From positions 1 through 64,000 of the forward strand of contig NZ_FOIS01000006.1 in assembly GCF_900110455.1 (NCBI RefSeq): DNA of 64,000 bases. The letters are read 5' to 3'. Shown here in pieces: positions 26,472 to 33,548 of the stretch (the stretch's first letter is position 1; each line of letters begins with the position of its first letter). Source of the stretch: Natrinema salifodinae. GTDB taxonomy: Archaea > Halobacteriota > Halobacteria > Halobacteriales > Natrialbaceae. Both the position numbers and the translations under genes were made by a program. The notes below the pieces were generated by a model, which did not search any database, was not told the origin of the DNA, and was given only the letters and a program-made list of their open reading frames with translations.

Positions 26472-27701
26472 TTATTCGTCGTCCTCGAGTACGGCCAGGC
26501 GCGAATCTCGCAGGAGCACCTTCTTGACGATCGAGGGGTTCTCGAGCAGGCGGTGTTTCGCGTGGGCGCCGCGGCCGCGGCCCCGCCCTTCGCGCTCGGA
26601 CTGGATGACGTTGAGGAAGTTCTGTTCCTGGAGGATCTCCTGGACGCGGCGTTCGGAGAGCACGTCGAAGTCGAGCTGGCGGGCGACCTCCTTGTACTGG
26701 TTGTAGATAATCTTCGTCGGGAACTCCTTCTCCGAGCTGTTCTCGGTCAGCAGCGTCAGCGAGTAGAGGATGGCCTTGGCCTGCTGGGGCGAGCCCTCGA
26801 TCAGTTCGTTGAACCGGTCGGCCTCGGTCTTCTCCTTGGCGTCGCGGACGTGGTCCGCCGTGACCCGCGTGTCGTTTCGCTTCTTCGCGATCCGGCCCGC
26901 GTTCCGGAGGATGTCGATCGCCTTGCGCGCGTCGCCGTGTTCTTGGGCGGCGAGTGCGGCAGTCAGCGGGATGACGTCGTCGGAGAGCACCCCGTCGTGG
27001 AAGGCGTCGCGACGTTTCTCTAAAATTTCGACGAGCTGGTTGGCGTCGTACGGCGAGAAGACGAGTTCGTCACGCGAGAGGCTGGACTTGACCCGCTCGG
27101 AGAGATGATCCGGGAAGTCGATCTTGTTCGAGATGCCGATGATGCCGATGCTCGAGTCTGATATTCGACGGTTCTCGCCGGCCCGCGAGAGCTTTCGGAG
27201 GACCTCGTCGTCCTCGAGCATGTCGATCTCGTCTAAGATGACGATGGTGACGTCGGTGCAGTGGTCGACGGCCTGCCAGAGGCGCTTGTAGTAGTCGCCG
27301 GTCCCCAGACCGCGGTCGGGAACGGTGATCCCGCTTTCGTCGGGATCGTTGACGATCTGGGCGATCGTCTTGACGATCGACGCCTCCGTGTTCTGTTCGC
27401 CGCAGTCGATAAAGGCGTACTTCACGGTGACGTCGTCGTGCCGGGCTTCGGTGATCACGCGCTGGGTCACCGACCGCGAGATGAGCGATTTGCCGGTTCC
27501 GGTCTTCCCGAAGATGAACAGGTGGTTGGGCTCGCTCCCGAAGATGGCCGGATTCAGGGCGTCCGCAACCCGTTGCATCTGCTCGTCGCGGCCGACGATC
27601 CGATCCGGACCGGGCAGGTGCGTGATCTCGAGCAGACGCTCGTCGGCGAAGACCGGATCGTCGTACCGAAAGAGCGGGTCTCGATCGTCGTTGGCGGACA
27701 T
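26472..27701 (-). CDS. orc1: Orc1/Cdc6 replication initiator
   Basis: AAA+ origin-recognition protein of 409 residues. Walker A GKTGTGKS is at residues 65-72, Walker B VILDEID at about 154-160, and sensor-like GIIGISNKIDFP follows. The C-terminal region (from about 290) is the winged helix that binds origin boxes, ending RGAHAKHRLLENPSIVKKVLLRDS. Its start faces a gene-free region with clustered G-string repeats, the standard arrangement of a haloarchaeal origin with its own initiator. It is full length with no disrupted motifs, so it is likely functional. Confidence 0.95.
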   Translation of the reverse strand: MSANDDRDPLFRYDDPVFADERLLEITHLPGPDRIVGRDEQMQRVADALNPAIFGSEPNHLFIFGKTGTGKSLISRSVTQRVITEARHDDVTVKYAFIDCGEQNTEASIVKTIAQIVNDPDESGITVPDRGLGTGDYYKRLWQAVDHCTDVTIVILDEIDMLEDDEVLRKLSRAGENRRISDSSIGIIGISNKIDFPDHLSERVKSSLSRDELVFSPYDANQLVEILEKRRDAFHDGVLSDDVIPLTAALAAQEHGDARKAIDILRNAGRIAKKRNDTRVTADHVRDAKEKTEADRFNELIEGSPQQAKAILYSLTLLTENSSEKEFPTKIIYNQYKEVARQLDFDVLSERRVQEILQEQNFLNVIQSEREGRGRGRGAHAKHRLLENPSIVKKVLLRDSRLAVLEDDE

Positions 27702-27948
27702 TGCGGTACCCGGTCCCTACCAACTGGACTGAAATAAAGGTATGGAGATCGATCGCGGATGTAAATGTCCCGTCTAAGATACGAGCACCGGGAGAAACGG
27801 CCGCATGGCTAATAGAACCGGGAACCGCCTCCCTCGCGCTTCTAACCGCGACCGGCAGCGCGACGAGACACGCCAGGCGACTCCCGTCGAATCGACGGTT
27901 CGGCGGCGGGCGATGGCGGACGGCGGCGGACGACGACGAATTCGGGAC

Positions 27949-27972
27949 GGACACCCCCGTCGCGGATGTAAG
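27949..27972 (-). promoter_or_regulatory. Origin recognition box 1
   Basis: On the reverse strand it reads CTTACATCCGCGACGGGGGT followed by GTCC. It shares the core and G-string with the boxes at 28127 and 28278. Confidence 0.75.
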
Positions 27973-28126
27973 ACTCCGACGCTCACACCGGTAATCGGAA
28001 CGGTGCGCTCGGTTTCGGCATCGCGACCCCGTGTTCTGACCGGAAACAGAACCCCTATAAGGTCGGCAGAAACCGACGCGATCGTGACTGTACGCGAGAT
28101 TCCGCGACCCACACTGATCACCTACC

Positions 28127-28154
28127 GGGGACACACCCCCGTCGCGCTTGTAAC
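28127..28154 (-). promoter_or_regulatory. Origin recognition box 2
   Basis: Reverse strand GTTACAAGCGCGACGGGGGT then GTGTCCCC. It matches the box at 28278 at nearly every position and lies in the opposite orientation, with the two pointing toward each other. Confidence 0.8.
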
Positions 28155-28222
28155 GACAATAGGGCGGGGGTGATCGAGAAGTATCCGCGAATACGTGGAA
28201 ATAGACCCCCGAATCCGACCAG

Positions 28223-28250
28223 TTTTTCATCCGCGAGGGTAGTGTGTTCC
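28223..28250 (+). promoter_or_regulatory. Degenerate origin box
   Basis: Forward strand reads TTTTTCATCCGCGAGGGTAG then TGTGTTCC. It keeps the CCGCGA core and the TGTGT end, but the G-string is broken (GGGTAG). Likely a weaker binding site in the same orientation as the box at 28278. Confidence 0.5.
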
Positions 28251-28277
28251 AAAACAGAGTCCCCCCACGTACTTCTG

Positions 28278-28304
28278 CTTACAAACGCGAGGGGGGTGTG
28301 TCCC
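28278..28304 (+). promoter_or_regulatory. Origin recognition box 3
   Basis: Forward strand reads CTTACAAACGCGAGGGGGGT then GTGTCCC, the best box in this region, inverted relative to the copies at 27949 and 28127. Confidence 0.8.
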
Positions 28305-28494
28305 TCTCTCACTGGCAACCGACACGACCTGCCGCGTTCGATCGACCGTTTCCGCCGATTCCTTCCTTTTCCTCCCATCTACCCACACACTACTTCCCGT
28401 CTACCTCCCACACTATCGTCTCCCCGACACCACGTCCACTCGTTGGACATTACATCCACTCGTTGTCGCACGTTCATCTGTTATCGTGGTGGTT

Positions 28495-28547
28495 CTAGCG
28501 ATCTATCTAGTGACGTTCTATCTAGTGATCTAGAGTCCTAGAACTAG
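28495..28547. repeat. CTAG-rich, AT-rich tract in the origin
   Basis: Six CTAG tetranucleotides start at 28495, 28507, 28522, 28530, 28538 and 28544. The 11-mer CTATCTAGTGA is directly repeated at 28503-28513 and 28518-28528. The tract is much richer in A and T than its surroundings and is a candidate duplex-unwinding element. Confidence 0.5.
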
Positions 28548-28665
28548 GTATCTATCAGGAAGATAGGGAAGGAAAGGGAGGAAAGAGACGTTTCGGAGAG
28601 AAGACGACCGCAGAACGAAGTCCCGGAACACGCTCCTTTTTGCGATCCCGCTCAGTACTTCGGCT

Positions 28666-28848
28666 ATGACCGCAAACGCGACCGGTATCTTCCCGGCGTC
28701 CCGCCGGATCGAGACCGTCCGGCAGACCGCCGCGACTCCCGTCGGCAACGGGCCCGAGTCGAAGGCGAACACCGTCTCCGAGCGCCGTCTCACGATCACC
28801 TCCACTGCCGTCCCTCCTCTCACACCTAGTCCCTCCTCTCACCAATGA
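28666..28848 (+). CDS. Candidate 60-residue protein overlapping trmJ start
   Basis: Open frame of 60 residues beginning MTANATGIFPASRRIETVRQ, whose stop TGA overlaps the trmJ ATG (ATGA). Third positions are G or C in nearly all of the first 50 codons, as in real genes here, and the ATGA overlap would allow coupled translation. Against it: no acidic bias, no recognisable domain, and a Ser/Pro-rich end. It lies at the edge of the origin region. It might be a leader peptide or a chance frame. Confidence 0.35.
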   Translation: MTANATGIFPASRRIETVRQTAATPVGNGPESKANTVSERRLTITSTAVPPLTPSPSSHQ

Positions 28849-29636
28849 GCGACGATACTCCCACCACCGACCGACCGACAGATCGAACGCCGCCAGCCGT
28901 CGCCGTCGTCGACGCCCAGTCGCCTGGCAACGTCGGCACCATCGCCCGCGCGATGAAGAACTTCGGGTTCGAGGACCTCCTGCTCGTCGATCCGCCCGAA
29001 CTCGATCCCGACGGCGAGGCCTACGGCTTCGCGGGCCACGCCCGCGAGGACATTCTCCCCAACGCCGAGGAGGTCAGCTTCGATCACCTGGTCGAAAACT
29101 ACCACACGATCGGCTGTACGGCCGTGACCAACGAGGACGACCGCAGCCACATCCGATTTCCCTACTCGACGCCCGCCGACCTGGCCGAGCGGCTGCCGAC
29201 CGTCGAGGCTCCGACCGCGCTCGTGTTCGGCCGCGAGCGCGTCGGCCTCACGAACGAGGAACTCGCCCGAATCGACGAGATTTGCTCGATTCCCGCGAGC
29301 GCCGAGTACCCCGTGCTCAACCTCGGCCAGGCGGCCACGGTCACGCTCTACGAACTCCGGACGCTCACGCTCGAGGAGACGCAGTTGCCCGACGTCGAGC
29401 GAGTCCGCGCGCCCGAGGCGACGGTCGACCGGCTCTACGACCAGTGGGGAGACTTGCTCGGCGAGATCAACCACCCCGAGGAGAAACGGGACAAGACGAT
29501 GCGGATGCTGCGACGGGTGTTCGGCCGGGCGGACGTGACCGAACGCGAGGCGAACACGCTGTTGGGGCTCCTCCGGCGCGCGACCGAGCGGCCGGCCGAG
29601 AACCGATCGGCCGAGAACCGATCGATCGAGGAGTGA
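28845..29636 (+). CDS. trmJ: tRNA 2'-O-methyltransferase TrmJ (SPOUT family)
   Basis: A 263-residue SAM-dependent enzyme that methylates the ribose of tRNA nucleotide 32 (TrmJ group). The trefoil-knot SPOUT motifs are clear: AVVDAQSPGNVGTIARAMKNFGF, TALVFGRERVGLTNEEL and YPVLNLGQAATVTLYEL. The C-terminal region (residues about 165-263) is helical and charged, with a Glu/Arg-rich end. It is next to the origin region, and to my knowledge a SpoU-type methyltransferase gene near orc1 is common in haloarchaea. Confidence 0.92.
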   Translation: MSDDTPTTDRPTDRTPPAVAVVDAQSPGNVGTIARAMKNFGFEDLLLVDPPELDPDGEAYGFAGHAREDILPNAEEVSFDHLVENYHTIGCTAVTNEDDRSHIRFPYSTPADLAERLPTVEAPTALVFGRERVGLTNEELARIDEICSIPASAEYPVLNLGQAATVTLYELRTLTLEETQLPDVERVRAPEATVDRLYDQWGDLLGEINHPEEKRDKTMRMLRRVFGRADVTEREANTLLGLLRRATERPAENRSAENRSIEE

Positions 29637-29758
29637 TCGTCTCGCGATCGCACTCGAGCGCTCGCGATCGTCCGACCGAATGAGAGCGGCCGGTCACGGT
29701 CGGGAACCCGGCCGAACGGCCATCACAGTAATATGGGCGTAGTCACCAGCAACACGAG

Positions 29759-30808
29759 ATGACTGCACTTCGCCGACGGACGGCGCTGAGTCTGCTGGGT
29801 GCCGGGATGGCATCCCTCGCCGGTTGTTCGGAGACGTCCGACGAGACCGATCCCGAATCCGATGCCGAAGACGAGGACGAAGCCGACGATCCAATCGAGG
29901 GCGAACTCCCGTCATACGCCTCGATCCTCCCGACGACCGAGAACTCGTCGTTCTTCTACGGTGCGATCGACGTCGAAACGATGGGGACGTTGCTCGAGGA
30001 CGAAGGGGCCGAAACGGGCCGGGAACCGACGGATCCGCTCGTCGGCAACCCGGTCGTCGTCGCGCTGCTGTGCTCGTTCGGCCTCCGCCTGCTCGGGACC
30101 TCGGCCGGGTTCGACGCCTATATGGAACACAACGAGACCGCCGACGGCGAGGAACAGTTCGTCTACGCCGAGGGCGTCTACGCGCTCGTCGGGACCTACG
30201 ACCGCGACGAACTCGCGGCCGATCTCGAGGAATCTAGCTACAGCGTCGAAACCGAGGCGGATGCGTACGCGGTCTACACCGACGACAACAGCGACGAAGT
30301 CGTCGGCGTCTCCGACGATGTCTACGCCTACTCCTACCCCAACGGGAGCGATTCCGAGTTCGACCCGATCGCCGCCGTCGAGCGAACCGTCGCGACCGCG
30401 GCCGGCGAACGCGAACCGAAACACCAGGCGGACGCCGACTTCGAACGGCTGCTCCGCGCCGGCGACGCCACCGGCATCACCTGCTGTCTGTACACCGACG
30501 ACGACGAGTTCGACGCCGACACGCTCGCCGACGACCAGGCGAGCGACGATAAGGGACTGGCGTTCGAATTCGACGCTTTCGACGGGGCCTACGGCGCTCA
30601 CCAGCAGCTCGCCGTTTCGGGTGACGCGGGCGCAACCGCTCGTGCAACTGTTGCCTACGGCAGCGAAGACCAGGTCGACGAGGACCGCCTCGAGTCGGCG
30701 CTCGGGACGGAAGCGGACGCGGAGACAGTGGCGATTAGCTCCGCAGATCACAGCGAAGCGACGGTGACCGTCGAGGCCGAGTACGGCGGCGAGTTCGCGC
30801 GCGAATAG
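29759..30808 (+). CDS. Acidic predicted lipoprotein, unknown function
   Basis: A 349-residue protein beginning with LRRRTALSLLGAGMASLAGC, a Tat-like n-region followed by lipobox LAGC (Cys23). A 25-residue Asp/Glu-rich linker then leads to the main part, probably two alpha/beta repeats: one around SFFYGAIDVETMGTLL to VYALVGTYDRDEL and another around ITCCLYTDDDEF. A Cys-Cys pair (ITCCLY) is present in the second half. It resembles other haloarchaeal surface lipoproteins of unknown role. It stands alone, with its own short promoter region. Confidence 0.7.
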   Translation: MTALRRRTALSLLGAGMASLAGCSETSDETDPESDAEDEDEADDPIEGELPSYASILPTTENSSFFYGAIDVETMGTLLEDEGAETGREPTDPLVGNPVVVALLCSFGLRLLGTSAGFDAYMEHNETADGEEQFVYAEGVYALVGTYDRDELAADLEESSYSVETEADAYAVYTDDNSDEVVGVSDDVYAYSYPNGSDSEFDPIAAVERTVATAAGEREPKHQADADFERLLRAGDATGITCCLYTDDDEFDADTLADDQASDDKGLAFEFDAFDGAYGAHQQLAVSGDAGATARATVAYGSEDQVDEDRLESALGTEADAETVAISSADHSEATVTVEAEYGGEFARE

Positions 30809-30831
30809 CTGTACCGCTTCTCGTTCGACCG

Positions 30832-30876
30832 CTCTACTGCTACTGAGTCTACTGCTACTGGGTCTACTGCTACTGG
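30832..30876. repeat. Three tandem 15-bp repeats
   Basis: Copies at 30832-30846, 30847-30861 and 30862-30876, reading GTCTACTGCTACTGG with small changes in the first copy. The last copy covers the stop codon of the HTH gene on the reverse strand. In that frame the repeat gives multiple TAG codons in tandem. Confidence 0.8.
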
Positions 30877-31529
30877 GTTACCGGCGACGCGTCTCGCTCG
30901 CGTGCGGGCTCCGCACGGGACTCGTACTGCCCGGTCGAATTGACGGTTCCGACCCAGCCGCAATCGCCGCAGGCGAACAGCCCCTGGCCGTCGATCAAGG
31001 CGCCGCCGCAGTCGGGGCAGGTGTTCGTCGCGGCCGATTCGGCCGCCGCGTCGGCATCGGCGGCGGATCCGAGCGGCGTCGGCACGTCACCGGTTCGGAG
31101 CGTGGCGATGGCTTCGTCGGTCGTGTACGTCTCCTCGGTTGCGTCGTCGGTGTGAGGGAAGACGCCGATCAGGTCGTCGTCCGCGTAAAGTTCGAGACAT
31201 AGCAGCGGCGTCACGAGCCGCGCCCGGGTCTCGCCGGTCACCTGCGAAGTCGTCGAGCGCTCCCGGAACGGCGGGCTGACGCTGACGCCGCGCTCGCCGG
31301 CCCACCGCGTGAACCGCTCGTAGTTCTCGAGGACTTCCTGATGGGGGCTGTCGTCGGACAGCGCGACCTCCTTGGGCCAACTCCGGAGCAGCAGGTCGTC
31401 GATTGCCCCTTCGGACTCGCAAGCGCGGAGCGTCTCGATCTGCTCGTCGATCGGTTCGAGCAGCAACGGCGCGCGCACGTGACACACCGCGGTCAGCTCC
31501 GCCGGGTCCGCGTCGCTCATCTCAGTCAT
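30870..31529 (-). CDS. HTH_63-like regulator with C-terminal zinc ribbon
   Basis: A 219-residue protein. Residues about 12-140 follow the haloarchaeal HTH_63-type pattern: EPIDEQIETLRACESEGAIDDLLLRSWPKEVAL, then YERFTRWAGERGVSVSPPF, then VTPLLCLELYADDDLIGVFPHTD. An Ala-rich linker follows, and then a zinc ribbon with CPDCGG and FACGDCG. It may bind DNA or RNA in regulation; the targets are unknown. ATG 31520 is an alternative start. It ends inside three tandem 15-base repeats (30832-30876), which supply a series of stop codons. Confidence 0.7.
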   Translation of the reverse strand: MTEMSDADPAELTAVCHVRAPLLLEPIDEQIETLRACESEGAIDDLLLRSWPKEVALSDDSPHQEVLENYERFTRWAGERGVSVSPPFRERSTTSQVTGETRARLVTPLLCLELYADDDLIGVFPHTDDATEETYTTDEAIATLRTGDVPTPLGSAADADAAAESAATNTCPDCGGALIDGQGLFACGDCGWVGTVNSTGQYESRAEPARERDASPVTQ

Positions 31530-31829
31530 TGATCACATAACAGACCAACGTGTGAACTGATAAAGGTTTTCGACGGCGCAGATATGCGACTCTATCGGGT
31601 CGACGTGAGTGTCTACTGCAACCGATAGTTCACAGAACCACCAGAAGAGACGTTATTACGGACGCCCGGAACCAGCCCGGTACGGAAATGCATCCGTGTG
31701 AAGAAACCGCCCCTCTCGTTGATTCGACCCGTTATCGGCGGTTCGAACTGTTCTAAGCGAGGCGACAAATCAGCGGGAACGAGCCACCATCGGTCGTCGA
31801 GCCCACTCGGGTGGAACCGCTCGCTTCGC
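31530..31829. other. Non-coding spacer with HTH promoter
   Basis: A 300-base spacer. On the reverse strand CCTTTATCAG (about 31557-31566) sits about 30 bases before ATG 31529 and is the likely promoter of the HTH/zinc-ribbon gene. I see nothing else recognisable. Confidence 0.5.
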
Positions 31830-32780
31830 TTACGACGTCGCGCTCGATCCCGTCCCGAAGGCCGAACGAAGCAGCGCCCGCAGCGCCTGGCGCTTGATGA
31901 TGACGAAGCCCGCGAGGATCGTCACCAGGCCGACGAGCGTGAGCGAGTCGACGACGTAGCCCAGCGCGATCCAACTCACGCCCATCGCGACCACCGGTTC
32001 GGCGTAGCTGACGAGGTTCACCTGCGTCGCCCCGCTGTGTTCGAGCAGTTCGAAGTAGAGCAGGAACGCGAACACGCCGGAGACGATCGTCAGGTAGCCG
32101 TAGGAGAGCAGGGCCGTCCCGGTCAGGTCGATCGCCGCGACCGATTCGCCCCGCAGGAACGCCCAGCCGAGCAACACCGCGCCGCCGACGAGCATCGCCC
32201 AGGCCTGGAGCGTCTCGAGGGGGAGGTCAGAGTCGATCGGCCGCGTGAGCACGCTGCCGAGCGCGAACATGATGGCCGAGGCGAATACGAGCACGGCTCC
32301 GACGGTGACGTCGCCGCCGAGCGCGTCGGGGGAGGGCTGGACGACGGCGATCACGCCGACCAGGCCGAGCACGAAGCCGGCGACGCCGGCGGGCGCGAGT
32401 CGCTCATCCGGGAGGACGACGCCGGCGAACGCCACCGTGAGGATCGGGGCGGTACTGACGAGCGTCGCCGCGACTGCGCCCGGGACGTACAGCTCGCCGA
32501 GGTACAGCAGTCCGTGGTAGAGCGCGATGACGAAGACGCCGGCGACGGTGACCGCCAGCCACTCCGACCGGTCGCGCGGCCGCGTACGATCGGTCGCGAC
32601 GGCCGCGTAGCCGAAGACGATCGCGCCCGCGACCGCGTAGCGGAGGCCGGCGAACAGCAGCGGCGGTACGTGTTCGAGTCCGACCTCGATCGCGACGAAC
32701 GAGGTCCCCCAACAGAGTGCTAGCATCGAAAAGAGCACCGCTTCGCGGTACCCGTCCGGCACTGAATCGAGTAGAGTCAT
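31830..32780 (-). CDS. EamA/DMT family transporter
   Basis: A 316-residue inner-membrane transporter with ten predicted helices in two EamA repeats. The repeat starts are ALCWGTSFVAIEVGLEHVPPLLFAGLRY and ALGSVLTRPIDSDLPLETLQAWAM. Members export amino acids, nucleosides or metabolites; the substrate is not readable. A TATA element (CTAAATA on the reverse strand, 32804-32810) sits 27 bases before the start, so the mRNA is leaderless. The gene is divergent from an Lrp-type regulator, which suggests control of this exporter by amino acids. Confidence 0.9.
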   Translation of the reverse strand: MTLLDSVPDGYREAVLFSMLALCWGTSFVAIEVGLEHVPPLLFAGLRYAVAGAIVFGYAAVATDRTRPRDRSEWLAVTVAGVFVIALYHGLLYLGELYVPGAVAATLVSTAPILTVAFAGVVLPDERLAPAGVAGFVLGLVGVIAVVQPSPDALGGDVTVGAVLVFASAIMFALGSVLTRPIDSDLPLETLQAWAMLVGGAVLLGWAFLRGESVAAIDLTGTALLSYGYLTIVSGVFAFLLYFELLEHSGATQVNLVSYAEPVVAMGVSWIALGYVVDSLTLVGLVTILAGFVIIKRQALRALLRSAFGTGSSATS

Positions 32781-32960
32781 ATTCGATTCGGAAATCGTCC
32801 CCGTATTTAGATGCTTCTACAAGCAACTCGGTTCTGCTGGACCAAAAATCATACATATGAATGCATTCCGAATCACCCGCCAGATACGCAAGTCGAGTTG
32901 GATGAATCTCCAAGTACATCGGTCGGAAGACACATCTTATCGGCCTCCCAACGTCCGTCC
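32781..32960. promoter_or_regulatory. Divergent promoter between exporter and Lrp regulator
   Basis: This 180-base stretch contains leaderless promoters on both strands: CTAAATA (reverse, 32804-32810) and TCTTATCG (forward, 32935-32942). Between them is the perfect palindrome GAATGCATTC at 32859-32868, inside a short AT-rich tract. The palindrome is a plausible site for the Lrp-type protein. Confidence 0.55.
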
Positions 32961-33449
32961 ATGGACATCGACGACCGCGACGTGCGCCTGCTAAAGGCGA
33001 TCGCCGAACTCGAGACGGGGAGCCCCGAACGGCTCCACGACGCGACCGGCATCCCGGTCTCGACGATCCATTACCGGCTCAACAACCTCCGGGAGGAGGG
33101 GATCATCGAGAACGACCGCTACGAGATCGACCTCGAGGAACTCGGTCTCGGGGTGACCGTCCTGATCCAGGTTCACGCCGACTATCAGGGTTCCTACGAG
33201 GAGTTCGCCGATCGTCTCCTGACCGTCGAGGGCGTCACGAACGTCTACTTCACGATGGGCGAGACCGATTTCATCGTCATCGCGCGGTTGAGCGACAGCG
33301 GGATGGTCGAGCGCCTGATCGCCGAGTTCGAGCAGATCGAGGGCGTCGACCGGACCGACTCGACGTTCGTTATCTCGGCGATCGAGGAACGGGACGCGCT
33401 CCAGAGCTACAGCCTCGAGACGCTGTTAGAAGAGTTGGTCGACGAGTAA
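32961..33449 (+). CDS. Lrp/AsnC family transcriptional regulator
   Basis: A 162-residue regulator. The N-terminal HTH (residues 1-55) contains DVRLLKAIAELETGSPERLHDATGIPVSTIHYRLNNLREEGII. The C-terminal RAM-like effector domain (residues about 65-140) contains VTVLIQVHADYQGSYEEFADRLL and NVYFTMGETDFIVIARL. A C-terminal alpha-helical tail is acidic. A leaderless promoter (TCTTATCG at 32935-32942) supports ATG 32961. It is divergent from the EamA transporter, and an intervening palindrome may be its binding site. Confidence 0.88.
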   Translation: MDIDDRDVRLLKAIAELETGSPERLHDATGIPVSTIHYRLNNLREEGIIENDRYEIDLEELGLGVTVLIQVHADYQGSYEEFADRLLTVEGVTNVYFTMGETDFIVIARLSDSGMVERLIAEFEQIEGVDRTDSTFVISAIEERDALQSYSLETLLEELVDE

Positions 33450-33548
33450 AACGGCGGTGATGAGCGGAGAGAAGACGAAAGTCGAAAGAGAATCGAAAAG
33501 AGGGATCGATTCCGCCGATCGCGTTTGCTCAGCCCATCTCGAGCCGGT

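Larger units (their letters stand above)
27702..28665. other. Probable replication origin (oriC) beside orc1
   Basis: A gene-free stretch of nearly 1 kb starting at the orc1 promoter. It holds three strong copies of a box with core TTACA(A/T)nCGCGA plus a run of five or six G and TGTG, at 27949-27972, 28127-28154 (both reverse) and 28278-28304 (forward), plus degenerate copies at 28223-28250 and 27752-27768. Inward-facing boxes with a G-string match haloarchaeal origin recognition boxes. An AT-richer tract with six CTAG sites (28495-28547), flanked by pyrimidine- and purine-rich runs, may be the unwinding element. Location by initiator plus trmJ argues for a main-chromosome origin. Confidence 0.85.

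Noticed and set aside
28244-28498. Open frames inside the origin
   Set aside because: They run through the origin boxes and a pyrimidine-rich tract; composition is not coding-like.
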